Shown in pieces: positions 19,128-27,820 of a DNA stretch of 64,000 nucleotides. Each line of letters opens with the position of its first letter. Within the stretch, counting starts at the first letter, position 1. The position numbers were made by a program, and so were the translations under genes. The notes under the pieces were generated by a model that searched no databases, was not told where the DNA came from, and worked only from the letters and a program-made list of their open reading frames with translations. Source of the stretch: Micromonospora haikouensis (lineage in GTDB: Bacteria; Actinomycetota; Actinomycetes; Mycobacteriales; Micromonosporaceae); the NCBI RefSeq assembly GCF_900091595.1, contig NZ_FMCW01000020.1, positions 1-64,000 of the forward strand. The letters are read 5' to 3'.

Positions 19128-19784
19128 TCACTCCCCGCGCAGCCGGTAGCCGACCCCGCGTACGGTCTCCACCAGCCGGGGGTCGCCCAGCTTGCCGCGC
19201 AGCGACCCGACGTGCACCTCCACGGTGTGCCGGTCGGCCCAGGTGGTGCCCCACACGTCCAGCAGGATCCGGTCGCGGGACACCGCCACCCCGAGCTGCC
19301 GGGCCAGCGACACCAGGATGTCGAACTCCTTGCGGGTGAGGGTGACCTCCCGGCCCGCGACCGTGACGGTCCGGGCGGCGACGTCGATGCGCACGGGCCC
19401 CGCCTCGATCACGTCCCGCTCCGGGGCGGCGTGCGCGGCCCGACGCAGCACCGCCTCGATCCGGGCCTGCAGCTCGACCATCGAGAAGGGCTTCACCACG
19501 TAGTCGTCGGCGCCCAGCCGCAGGCCCAGGACGCGGTCGCGTTCCTCGCCCCGGGCGGTGACGGCGATGATGCCGAGCTGGGCGCTGCGCCGACGCAGGG
19601 CGCGGCACAGGTCGGTGCCGTCGCCGTCGGGCAGGGTCAGGTCGAGCAGCACCAGGTCGCAGGGCGCGGCGCGCAGCGCCGCCGCGACGGTGGCCGCGTG
19701 CTCCACCTCGTAGCCGCGGCGGGTCAGGGCGGACGACAGGGCGGCGGCCACCCGACGGTCGTCCTCGACCAGCAGGATGCGCAA
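19128..19784 (-). CDS. OmpR/PhoB-type response regulator
   Basis: 218 residues. The receiver domain has the acidic pocket EDD at 7-9, the phosphoacceptor D48 in LLDLTLPDGDG, T at ITVTAR-like IIAVTARGEE and K in DDYVVKPFS. The C-terminal winged helix starts after residue ~120 (LTRKEFDILVSLARQLG, HTVEVHVGSLRGKLG, VETVRGVGYRLRGE). It binds DNA on phosphorylation by the downstream kinase. It is the first gene of the operon; the promoter should lie in 19785-19900. Targets are unknown. Confidence 0.96.
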   Translation of the reverse strand: MRILLVEDDRRVAAALSSALTRRGYEVEHAATVAAALRAAPCDLVLLDLTLPDGDGTDLCRALRRRSAQLGIIAVTARGEERDRVLGLRLGADDYVVKPFSMVELQARIEAVLRRAAHAAPERDVIEAGPVRIDVAARTVTVAGREVTLTRKEFDILVSLARQLGVAVSRDRILLDVWGTTWADRHTVEVHVGSLRGKLGDPRLVETVRGVGYRLRGE

Positions 19785-19899
19785 CCCGCCTCCCCGGTTC
19801 CTCGTTCTCGACCGTGGAATGGTCGCAGACGTGCCGACCGGGCGGGAGGGCCGCCCGGTCAGTCCCCGTGTGCCCGTCCCGCCGGGGCGGTCCCGGCCG

Positions 19900-19911
19900 T
19901 AGGCTGCCGGG
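19900..19911 (+). promoter_or_regulatory. -10 element of a near-leaderless promoter
   Basis: TAGGCT at 19900-19905 lies 6 nt before the GTG start at 19912. Transcription would begin at or next to the start codon, giving a leaderless mRNA, a common arrangement in actinobacteria. No good -35 is seen. Confidence 0.5.
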
Positions 19912-20250
19912 GTGATCTACAAACTGCTGACCGGTACGGAGTGGGAAGCCGCCCGCGCCGCCGGGCACTTCGCCGGCTCGGCGGTGGACCGCCAGGACGG
20001 GTTCATCCACCTCTCCGCCGCCGGTCAACTGGTCGAGACCGCCCGGCGGCACTTCGCCGGCGCCACCGGGCTGACCCTGCTCGCCGTCGATCCGGCGGCG
20101 CTCGGCGCGGCGCTGCGCTGGGAGCCGTCGCGGGGCGGCGAGCTCTTCCCCCACCTGTACGCGGCGCTGCCGGTCGCCGCCGTGGTCGAGGCGCACGCCC
20201 TGCCGGCCGACGTGCCGGCCGCCGACGCGGTCGCGCGCCTGCTGGGCTGA
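19912..20250 (+). CDS. DUF952-family protein
   Basis: 112 residues from a GTG start. The family features are an N-terminal IYKLLTGTEWEAARAAG, the block DRQDGFIHLSAAGQL, and FPHLYAALPVAAVV near the end. DUF952 proteins are small cytoplasmic proteins of unknown activity, with a fold related to ADP-ribose or glutathione-type binding proteins in some descriptions; no catalytic role is assigned. No ribosome binding site is apparent, consistent with the leaderless promoter noted just upstream. Confidence 0.88.
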   Translation: MIYKLLTGTEWEAARAAGHFAGSAVDRQDGFIHLSAAGQLVETARRHFAGATGLTLLAVDPAALGAALRWEPSRGGELFPHLYAALPVAAVVEAHALPADVPAADAVARLLG

Positions 20251-20412
20251 CCGCTCGCTATGCTCACTCCCGGCCGACGCCCCGGCCGGGCCCTCCGAGC
20301 CCACCGCCGGGCGCGGCAGCCCCCGATCCCGCGCGGACGGCGGCGAACACCCGCCGTCGTTCCGCCGCGTCCACCGCCGGCGCCCGGCGCCCCGAGCGAT
20401 GCGAGTTGAAGG

Positions 20413-20955
20413 ATGACTGACACCACCGAACAGCCTGCCGCGACCTTCGTCCACCCCAGCGCCGACGTGGAGGAGGGCGCCCGAGTGGGCGACGGCACCA
20501 AGGTCTGGCACCTGGCCCACATCCGGTCCAGCGCCCGGGTCGGCGCCGGCTGCGTGATCGGTCGCAACGTGTACGTCGACGCCGGCGTCACCGTCGGCGA
20601 CCTCGTGAAGATCCAGAACAACGTGTCGGTGTACCAGGGCGTGACCATCGAGGACGAGGTCTTCGTCGGCCCGTGCGCCGTCTTCACCAACGACCTGCGC
20701 CCCCGGGCGCAGAACCCGGACTGGACCATCACGCCGACGCTGGTCCGCCGGGGCGCGTCGATCGGCGCGAACGCCACCCTCGTGTGCGGGGTCGAGATCG
20801 GCGAGTACTCGATGGTCGCCGCCGGTTCGGTGGTCACCCGGGACGTGGCGCCGTACCAGCTGGTCGCCGGCAACCCGGCGCGGCCGAAGGGATGGGTGGA
20901 CGAGAAGGGTGAGGTCGTCTCCCGCGACGTGACCAGCCCGCGCCGCCCCGACTGA
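20413..20955 (+). CDS. WlbB/WbpD-like sugar N-acetyltransferase (left-handed beta helix)
   Basis: 180 residues built of hexapeptide repeats (VGDGTKVWHLAHI, VGAGCVIGRNVYVDAGVTVGD, VFVGPCAVFTNDLRP). The ending AAGSVVTRDVAPYQLVAGNPAR is typical of trimeric left-handed beta-helix acyltransferases. The FTNDLRPRA loop is characteristic of WbpD/WlbB, which acetylates the 3-amino group of UDP-2-acetamido-3-amino-glucuronate. Matching WlbA-like and WlbC-like genes lie at 25.6-27.6 kb on the other strand, supporting that pathway, although the set is split. A related amino-sugar acetyltransferase is the alternative. Confidence 0.85.
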   Translation: MTDTTEQPAATFVHPSADVEEGARVGDGTKVWHLAHIRSSARVGAGCVIGRNVYVDAGVTVGDLVKIQNNVSVYQGVTIEDEVFVGPCAVFTNDLRPRAQNPDWTITPTLVRRGASIGANATLVCGVEIGEYSMVAAGSVVTRDVAPYQLVAGNPARPKGWVDEKGEVVSRDVTSPRRPD

Positions 20956-20964
20956 CGGTGGTAC

Positions 20965-21000
20965 GGCGAAAGGGGGCGGCAGGTGCCGCCCCCTTTCGCC
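20965..21000. terminator. Bidirectional hairpin terminator
   Basis: A perfect 16-bp stem (20965-20980 with 20985-21000), arms GGCGAAAGGGGGCGGC and its complement, loop AGGT. It separates the convergent acetyltransferase and CDP-glycerol transferase-like genes. Confidence 0.9.
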
Positions 21001-21012
21001 TGGCGTCGCCGA

Positions 21013-22770
21013 TCAGCCGCAGAGGCGGCCGATCTCCTGCCGGAACCGCTCCATCGAGTTCGGCTCGTCCGGGCCGAGCAGGTAGACCTTCAGGTCCCGG
21101 CGGGCCTCGGTCATCGGGTCGTCGCCGGCCCGGGTGAGCGCGACGATCTTCTCCAGCTCGCCGCAGTCGCGCGACAGAAGGTACGCGCCCCGGGAGGTGG
21201 GGAAGTTGCGGCGGAAGTCGTCCTCGGGCAGGCCGCTCGGGTTCGCCACCACGTACGGGCGCTGGCTCTGCACGAAGTCGGAGACCACGCTGGAGATGTC
21301 GCTGATCAGCAGGTCCGTCTGGTTGAAGCAGTCGAACAGGGCCGGGACCCGGCCGGTGACGACCCGGTGGCGGGGGCCGTCGAGGGAGCTGGCGTCGACG
21401 TCGCCGCCGGCCGCGCCGATCAGCTCCACCACCCGCTCGTGGACGGCCTTCGCCTCCTTGGACCGGGTGCCGGTCAGCGGGTGCGGCTTGTAGATCAGCC
21501 GCAGCGACGGGCGGGCGGCGAGCAGGCCCCGGACGATCCGCTCCCCCATCAGCACCAGCGACGTGTGGTACGGGTCGTCGTCGAGCCAGCCCTCCCACGT
21601 CGGCGCGTAGAGCACGGTGAAGGGCCGGTCGGGCGACTCCGAGCCGAACGTGTGCACGCCCGCGAGCTGCGGCCGTCCGATCTCGACGATGTCGGCGTCC
21701 AGCACGCCGACGCCGGCCCGCGCGTACCGCTCCCGGCCCGCCAGGCCGGCGACCCACACCTCGTCGTACACCTTGCTGTACGGGTTGACGCTGGCCTGCT
21801 TGTCGCTGTCGCCGTGCCCGACGAAGACGTGCTTCATGCCCGGCTCCCGGAGCATGTGGATGTTCGCGCCGACGTTCGCCGCGTACATGGCGGCGCGGAC
21901 GCTGCCCAGCTCCAGGTTCATGAAGTCCACCCCGGCCGGCACGCAGATCACCGGCAGCCGGGTGTCGGCCAGCTCGTTGAACGCCTCGCGGCTGCGCATC
22001 AGCACCACGGCCCGCCGTTCGAGGGCCTCGGTCGGGGCCAGCCACATGTTGGCCTGGTAGACGTCCTTCGCCGGGCCGGCGAAGTAGAGGGCGACCTCGG
22101 GCCGGTAGGAGTCCAGCCACTTCTGCACCGCCGGCAGCACCGGGCTCTTGCCGGTGCCCCGGCCCCGCAGCCAGGTCAGCGCGACGATGCCACCGGCCAC
22201 GGCCGCGGCGAGCACGGCGGCGGCAGCGCCGGCCAGCACCGGCGCGGCGTCGTCCCACAGCGCCGAGAGCACGGCCGCCGGGACCAGCAGCAGGTTGCAC
22301 ATGGCGAGCCGCTCACCGGCGACCCCGGCCGCCCACTCGGGCGGGCGCGGCGCCGAGCGCATCGGGCCGAGGTCGATGTTGCGCACCAGCGCGGAGACCG
22401 GGTTGCGCCGGTCGATCATGCGGTTCAGCGCCCCGGCGAAGACCGCGATCACCCAGGTCACGGCGGGCAGCAGCAGGATCGCGGTCAGCTCGACCGAGCT
22501 GGGCCGGATCGCCGAGACCACGAGCAGCACGGCCGAGAGGTCGCGGGTGAGCTGCCGGTAGCCGCGGCCGAGGCCGACCTTCTCCAGCAGCGTCATGGTG
22601 GGCGCCGACCACCGGGCGAGGGCGAACTCACCGGCGATCGCGGCGATCCCGCTCACCGCGAACACCCAGACCGCGCCGAGGGCTCCCGCGGCGAGCGCGA
22701 TCAGGTAGAAGAGCAGCAGCACGGCCCCGCGAGCGGCCACGCCCGCCGGTCCCATCAACTTGCCGAACAA
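21013..22770 (-). CDS. CDP-glycerol/ribitol glycerophosphotransferase family protein (TagF-like)
   Basis: 585 residues from a TTG at 22770, with GGGGGAG upstream; the ATG at 22755 is the alternative. The N-terminal ~200 residues contain several membrane segments. The soluble C-terminal part has the TagF-family hallmarks FVGHGDSDKQASVNPYSK, VLYAPTWEGW, LIYKPHPLTG, and LISDISSVVSDFVQS. These enzymes transfer glycerol- or ribitol-phosphate from CDP-polyol to build wall teichoic-acid-type chains at the inner membrane face. A second protein of the same design lies at 43415-45115, alongside a CDP-ribitol synthase. The acceptor and polyol are inferred. Confidence 0.88.
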   Translation of the reverse strand: MFGKLMGPAGVAARGAVLLLFYLIALAAGALGAVWVFAVSGIAAIAGEFALARWSAPTMTLLEKVGLGRGYRQLTRDLSAVLLVVSAIRPSSVELTAILLLPAVTWVIAVFAGALNRMIDRRNPVSALVRNIDLGPMRSAPRPPEWAAGVAGERLAMCNLLLVPAAVLSALWDDAAPVLAGAAAAVLAAAVAGGIVALTWLRGRGTGKSPVLPAVQKWLDSYRPEVALYFAGPAKDVYQANMWLAPTEALERRAVVLMRSREAFNELADTRLPVICVPAGVDFMNLELGSVRAAMYAANVGANIHMLREPGMKHVFVGHGDSDKQASVNPYSKVYDEVWVAGLAGRERYARAGVGVLDADIVEIGRPQLAGVHTFGSESPDRPFTVLYAPTWEGWLDDDPYHTSLVLMGERIVRGLLAARPSLRLIYKPHPLTGTRSKEAKAVHERVVELIGAAGGDVDASSLDGPRHRVVTGRVPALFDCFNQTDLLISDISSVVSDFVQSQRPYVVANPSGLPEDDFRRNFPTSRGAYLLSRDCGELEKIVALTRAGDDPMTEARRDLKVYLLGPDEPNSMERFRQEIGRLCG

Positions 22771-23000
22771 CGGTTACTCTCCCCCAACGAGATCGGCGAC
22801 GGGGCCGGGCCCCTGCGGGACCGGCCTCCTCGTTCAGTGCGGCTAGCGGCGGGGACCCCCCGTGTGTCGTCCTGGTCCCACTCGCCCCCAGACCTTAACG
22901 CGAGACGAACGGCGAGCCATATTCGGGTATTACGGGCTTCGTCCCGTTGCTACCCGATCGGCCCCCGACCGCGCCGTCGGGCGGGTCGGGGACCGGCCGT

Positions 23001-25388
23001 TCAGGGCTGCCGGAAGCAGCGGACCGAGCCGGGGGCGAACCGCCGGGCGTACATCTCGTAGCCGAGCCGCTTGAGGGCGGCCTTGGCCTCCAGGTTGACC
23101 CAGTAGACGCAGATGGTAGTCACGTCCAGCCGCTCGATGGACGCCTTCACCTCCGCGTCGGGGGCGATCGCCGTGCCGTCGGCGAACGCGGCCAGGCGCT
23201 GCCGGTCGCGGACGAAGTCGGAGTTCTGGTCGTACTCGACGAGGTAGCCGTCGCGGGGCATCACGACCCGCAGCCGGCTGCTGACGATGGGGGCGACCCG
23301 CATCAGCGTCGACGGGGCGAGCAGCAGGCCCGGCTCGCGGGGCAGCCCCTCGATCCACTGGACGATCTCCAGGCGTTGCTGCGGCAGCTTCCACAACGGG
23401 CGCGGCGCCACCTCCATGAAGCTGTCCCTGCTCCACATCGGCACGCCGAACGTCGCGAAGCAGAAGATCAGCGAGCTGGCGACGATGAGGCCGACCAGCC
23501 GGGACACCCACGGCAGCCGAGGCAGCCGGACGGTGCAGAGGATCCCGATCAGGCCGGGCAGGGCGAGGATCCAGGGCACCCGCCACAGCACCGCGGACAC
23601 GCCGCTGGCCTCGGCGAGCGCCTCCAGCACGCCCGGCACGAACAGCACGCTCATGGTCAGCGCCGCGCCGGCGGCGAGCAGCCGGGGCGCGCGCCCCCGG
23701 ACGAGCAGGGGCGCCAGCCACAGGGCGAGGCCGCCGATCACGCCGAGCACGCCCACCAGCAGGGTGCGGCGGTAGGTGCCCTCGGCGTCGAAGAACTGGG
23801 TCTCGCCCCCGGCGGTGGCGACCGGCCCGAGCACCAGCCGGGACACCAGCACCCCGCCGATCGGGTAGGCCAGCGCGGCGACGCCCGCGGCCAGCGCGGT
23901 CCCCCAGCGGCCCACCAGGAGCATCGCCAGGCCGGCCGCGCCGACCAGCAGCGGCAGGATGATCGCGGACGTCGTGGACAGCCCGGTCGCCACCACGGAC
24001 AGCGCGGCGATCAGGAACAGCTTCCACCTCGACCGGGACTCGAACCAGTCGGTCAGGTAGACCCACATGAGCGGGACGACCGCCGAGACGAACATGCCCT
24101 TGCCCTCGTAGAGCCGGGGCAGGTGGAAGGTGCCGAGCGCGGCGTCCGAGCCGACCACCAGGTAGAGGTAGGTGATGGCCACGACGAACGCCAGCACCGG
24201 ACGGCGGGGCGCCCAGCGGTGCACCAGCCGCCACAGGGCCAGCACCGCGAGCACGGCCAGGGCCGGCAGCAGCACGAACCAGGTGGCGTCGGCGGCGTGC
24301 AGGCCCAGGAACCGGGCGAGCGCACCGGCGAAGACCTCGATCGAGGCGGTCGGCGGCTGGGTGCTCAGCGGGGCGGCCACGTTCTCGGTGAACAGGAAGT
24401 CCCGCACCGGGACGATGTCCCGCTCGGCCACCCACACCGACTTGCCGAGGTAGAAGACGTCGTCCTTGCTGTTGCGGGCCATGTAGAGCGAGGAGACCGC
24501 GACGCCGGCCGAGACGAGCAGCACGAAGAGCGCCTGCCAGCCCGTGGCGGTCGGCTCCGGCGGACCGGTGCGGGCCAGCCAGGCCCGGCGGGCCAGCAGC
24601 GCCGCGCCGACGGAGGCGGCGAGCCCGAGGCCGGTCGGCACCCACCACGACGCGAGCCCGCCCATGCCGGCGATGACGGCGGCGGCGATGCCGAGCGCGG
24701 CGGTGACCACGCCGACGGCGAGCCACCACCAGCGCGCCCTCCCGGCCGGCGCGGGGTCGGCGGGTGCGGCCGGCGGCACCGGCGCGACGCGGCGACGCCG
24801 TACGGCACGGACCACCCCGAGCACCACGGCGAGGACGGCGAGCGCGCCACAGCACCACAGCCAGCTCAGGAACATCACCGACGGTCGCAGCTCGGCCAGG
24901 AAACCCGCGTGGTAGATCACCGTGAACAACGCGAACGCCAGCACGGCGGCGTCGGTGATCCGGCGCGGGAGGGCACCGAAGGCGGCCCCGAACCGCCGGG
25001 GGAAGGACAGCCGCGCGGGGGCGGTCGGGGCGTCGGGGGTGCGCTCCGGCGCGGGCGGCTGCTCAGCCGGGTCGGCGGGCTCGGCGCTCGCGGCCGGCTC
25101 GGCGCGCGGTGCGCCGGGCTCGTCGCGCGGTGTGCCCGGCTCGTCCTGCGGCGTGCCCGGCTCGTCGCGCGGCGTGCCGGGCGGGTCCTGCGGTGTCGCG
25201 GGCTCGTCCTGCGGTGTGCCGGGCTCGTCCTGCGGTGTCGCGGGGCGGTCGTCGGGCGTCTCCGGCTGGGCCTCGCGCGTGCCGGGCGGGTCCTGCGGCG
25301 TCTCGGGCTGGTCGTCCGGGGCGCGGGGCAGGTCCTCCGGCGCGCGCTGGTCCTCCACTGCCAGGGCGTCGTCTGCGACGTTCGGCAC
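23001..25388 (-). CDS. Large polytopic membrane protein with N-terminal Pro-rich repeat
   Basis: About 795 residues from a GTG at 25388, with AAGGA 8 nt upstream; the ATG at 25493 reads through the leader. The first ~115 residues are a cytoplasmic disordered tail containing imperfect 7-residue repeats of the GTPQDEP type. About 14 membrane segments follow. A loop with ARNSKDDVFYLGKSVWVAERD and GSDAALGTFHLPRLYEGKGM, plus a soluble C-terminal domain, suggests a GT-C-like or DUF6077-type membrane protein. Its location among wall-polymer genes suggests glycan assembly. The enzymatic role is not shown. Confidence 0.65.
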   Translation of the reverse strand: MPNVADDALAVEDQRAPEDLPRAPDDQPETPQDPPGTREAQPETPDDRPATPQDEPGTPQDEPATPQDPPGTPRDEPGTPQDEPGTPRDEPGAPRAEPAASAEPADPAEQPPAPERTPDAPTAPARLSFPRRFGAAFGALPRRITDAAVLAFALFTVIYHAGFLAELRPSVMFLSWLWCCGALAVLAVVLGVVRAVRRRRVAPVPPAAPADPAPAGRARWWWLAVGVVTAALGIAAAVIAGMGGLASWWVPTGLGLAASVGAALLARRAWLARTGPPEPTATGWQALFVLLVSAGVAVSSLYMARNSKDDVFYLGKSVWVAERDIVPVRDFLFTENVAAPLSTQPPTASIEVFAGALARFLGLHAADATWFVLLPALAVLAVLALWRLVHRWAPRRPVLAFVVAITYLYLVVGSDAALGTFHLPRLYEGKGMFVSAVVPLMWVYLTDWFESRSRWKLFLIAALSVVATGLSTTSAIILPLLVGAAGLAMLLVGRWGTALAAGVAALAYPIGGVLVSRLVLGPVATAGGETQFFDAEGTYRRTLLVGVLGVIGGLALWLAPLLVRGRAPRLLAAGAALTMSVLFVPGVLEALAEASGVSAVLWRVPWILALPGLIGILCTVRLPRLPWVSRLVGLIVASSLIFCFATFGVPMWSRDSFMEVAPRPLWKLPQQRLEIVQWIEGLPREPGLLLAPSTLMRVAPIVSSRLRVVMPRDGYLVEYDQNSDFVRDRQRLAAFADGTAIAPDAEVKASIERLDVTTICVYWVNLEAKAALKRLGYEMYARRFAPGSVRCFRQP
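25109..25330. repeat. Imperfect 21-bp tandem repeats inside membrane protein gene
   Basis: About ten imperfect copies of a 21-bp unit encode successive (G/A)TPxDEP heptads on the minus strand. All changes keep the frame. Such repeats can expand or contract by slippage, altering the length of the protein's N-terminal tail. Confidence 0.8.
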
Positions 25389-25556
25389 AGGGGATTCCTT
25401 GATTTCTGTCGAGGATTTCTGTCGAGTCGAAGGCGGGCCGCCGGGGCTCGCCCTCGGCGGGCGGCGGCGGCCGGCCGGGCGCACGGTGGGCAAGCCTACC
25501 CGAACGCGATCGCCGGCCCGGCCGGCGACACGAGGCCGCCGCCCGGGCCCGCGGGC

Positions 25557-26519
25557 TCAGCCGTGGTCGGCGAAGAGCCGGCCGACGGCCCGGTGCGCCG
25601 GGAGGATCGACCGCCGCTCCGCGTCGGCGTCGGCGGTGCCGGCGAGGAGGTCCAGGAAGTGGTCGAGCTGGGCGGCCAGCGGCTCCCGGCCGGAGACCAG
25701 CTCCGGCACCTCCATGATGCTCTGCTGCCGGTAGCCCCGGCCGTCGGGCGTCGCCGCGTCCAGCGACACGTGCCGGTAGATGGTGACGTCCCGCCGGATC
25801 AGGTCCGCCTCGATCAGCCGGTCCACCTCGCTGACGACCAGCGTCCGCACCTTCCGCTGGCCGATCCGGCTCGCCGAGACGTTGGCCAGCGCCGCGCCGC
25901 CGAAGGTCAGCAGGGCCTCGGCGACGTCCTCCGCGCCGGGCAGCGAGGACGGGTGGAAGTGGCCCAGCACCCCGCGTACGTCGGTCGGCTCCTGGCCGCC
26001 GAACGCCCGGATCGCCAGGTCGACGTCGTGGATCAGCAGGTCCCAGGCCACGCCGGTGCGGATCCGCGGCGCGTACGGTGAGTGCCGGGTGACCGTGAGG
26101 TGCACCGGGTTGTCGACCAGGGCGAGCGCGGTGAGCACCGCCGGGTTGAACCGCTCCAGCAGCCCGCACAGCAGCGGGACCCCCCGCTTCTCGGCGGTGG
26201 CCACGATGTCCTCGGTCTCGTCGAGGCTGCCGCAGACCGGCTTCTCGATCAGCAGCGGCAAGTCGGCGGCGAGCACCTCACCGGCGAGCGCGTGGTGGAA
26301 CTCGGTGGGGGCGGCGATCACCACCGCGTCGACGCCGGACAGGTTCGACCCGTCGGGCGTCCACCGCGCGCCGTACCGGTCGGCGACCTCCCGGCCGACG
26401 GCCTCGCGGGGCTCGACGACCCGCACCAGCCGGGCCCGGTCGGACTGGGCGATGACCCGCGCGTGCAGGGCCCCCATCACGCCCGTGCCGACGAGGGCGA
26501 AGCGCACCGGGGCCGTCAC
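25557..26519 (-). CDS. Gfo/Idh/MocA-family sugar dehydrogenase (WlbA-like)
   Basis: 320 residues from a GTG at 26519 whose GTGA overlaps the stop of the upstream aminotransferase gene, so the two are translationally coupled. The N-terminal Rossmann motif VGTGVMGALHARVI binds NAD(P). EKPVCGSLDETEDI carries the conserved EKP lysine, and GVAWDLLIHDVDLA gives the catalytic D...H block of the family. With the downstream-acting WlbC-like aminotransferase it would oxidise the 3-position of UDP-GlcNAc-uronate before transamination. The substrate is inferred from family and neighbours. Confidence 0.87.
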   Translation of the reverse strand: MTAPVRFALVGTGVMGALHARVIAQSDRARLVRVVEPREAVGREVADRYGARWTPDGSNLSGVDAVVIAAPTEFHHALAGEVLAADLPLLIEKPVCGSLDETEDIVATAEKRGVPLLCGLLERFNPAVLTALALVDNPVHLTVTRHSPYAPRIRTGVAWDLLIHDVDLAIRAFGGQEPTDVRGVLGHFHPSSLPGAEDVAEALLTFGGAALANVSASRIGQRKVRTLVVSEVDRLIEADLIRRDVTIYRHVSLDAATPDGRGYRQQSIMEVPELVSGREPLAAQLDHFLDLLAGTADADAERRSILPAHRAVGRLFADHG

Positions 26520-27616
26520 GCGCCCGCCGCCTTGCGCACGGCCTCGACGACCCGGTCGACGTCGCCGTCGGCGAGGTGGTGGTGCACCGGCAGGGACAGG
26601 CACTGCCGCGCCACCCGCCCGGTGACCGGGGCGGGGTCGGCGACCACCCGGGGGTGCTCCCGGTAGCAGTCGTAGTCGTAGACCGCCTTCGGGTAGTAGA
26701 TGCCGCAGCCCACCCCCTGCTCGCCCAGCCGGGCGGCCACCTCGTCGCGGCTGACCGGCGCGGCGTCGGTGACCAGCACGGTGTACTGGTGCCAGACGTG
26801 CGTCCGGCCCGGCAGCTCGGCCGGCAGGCGCAGCCCCGGCACGTCCGCCAGGCCGGCGTGCAACCGGGCCGCGTTGGCCCTGCGCCGCGCGACGGTGTCG
26901 GCGTAGCCGGCCAGCTGCGGGATGCCGAGGGCGGCCTGCAGGTCGGTGAGCCGGTAGTTGTGGCCGGCCACCTCGTACTGGTAGCGCTGGCGCATGCCCT
27001 GGTTGCGCAGCACCCGGAGCCGGTCGGCGAGGACGGCGTCGTCGGTGGTGATCATGCCGCCCTCGCCGGTGGTGAGGTTCTTCGTGGCGTACAGGGAGAA
27101 GGTGCCCAGGCCGAAGCTGCCGGCCCCCCGCCCGCCGACCGTCGCACCGAGTGACTGCGCGGTGTCCTCGACCAGGCCCAGGCCGTGCCGCTCGACCAGG
27201 GGCACGATCGCGCCCATGTCGGCCGGCTGGCCGTACAGGTGCACCGGCATGACGACCCGGGTGCGCGGGCCGATCGCGGCGGCGAGGGCCGCCGGGTCCA
27301 GGCAGAAGTCGTCCTCGCGGATGTCGGCGAACCGCGCGGTGGCGCCGGCCTCGAGGATCGCGTTGAGGGTGGCGACGAACGTGAACGGGCTCGTGACGAC
27401 CTCGTCGCCGGGCCGCAGGTCGAGCACCTCCAGGGCGGCGACCAGCGCCGTCGTGCCGTTGTTGACCGCCACCGCGTGCTCCACCCCGACCAGGTCGGCG
27501 AACTCGCGTTCCAGCCGGGCCACCATCGGGCCCTGCGCCAGCACGCCGGAGCGGATCACCTCCACCGCCAGCTGTTCGGCCTTCTCGTCGAGTTTCACGA
27601 CGGAAATGGGGATCAC
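26516..27616 (-). CDS. DegT/DnrJ/EryC1-family sugar aminotransferase (WlbC/WbpE-like)
   Basis: 366 residues. PLP-enzyme landmarks are NNGTTALVAAL, EDTAQSLGA (cofactor aspartate) and the Schiff-base lysine K179 in LYATKNLTTGEGG. The C-terminal HHLADGDVDRVVEAV is typical. It would transfer an amino group to the 3-keto sugar made by the WlbA-like protein encoded next, with which it overlaps by 4 bp. The N-terminus PISVVKLDEKAEQLAVEVI and the family length support the start at 27616. Other 3- or 4-aminosugars remain possible. Confidence 0.9.
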   Translation of the reverse strand: MIPISVVKLDEKAEQLAVEVIRSGVLAQGPMVARLEREFADLVGVEHAVAVNNGTTALVAALEVLDLRPGDEVVTSPFTFVATLNAILEAGATARFADIREDDFCLDPAALAAAIGPRTRVVMPVHLYGQPADMGAIVPLVERHGLGLVEDTAQSLGATVGGRGAGSFGLGTFSLYATKNLTTGEGGMITTDDAVLADRLRVLRNQGMRQRYQYEVAGHNYRLTDLQAALGIPQLAGYADTVARRRANAARLHAGLADVPGLRLPAELPGRTHVWHQYTVLVTDAAPVSRDEVAARLGEQGVGCGIYYPKAVYDYDCYREHPRVVADPAPVTGRVARQCLSLPVHHHLADGDVDRVVEAVRKAAGA

Positions 27617-27820
27617 AGCACGTCTCCTCGGGGTCGGTGGCAGCGAGCACGGTAACAGCGGCGGACGTCGACACGACGGGCGGTGGCCGGCGTCGCGGTA
27701 GGAATTCCGCGCGGGCGCGCCGGACGAGTGGGGGCGCGCGGCCTGGGCTAGTGTAGTGCCCTGCTCGGTCCGTCCTCACTTTCCGCTACGGACGAAACGC
27801 GACGCGGAGGCACGTTACGC

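Noticed and set aside
25109..25330. CRISPR array
   Set aside because: The repeats are contiguous 21-bp coding units without spacers, and no cas genes are present.
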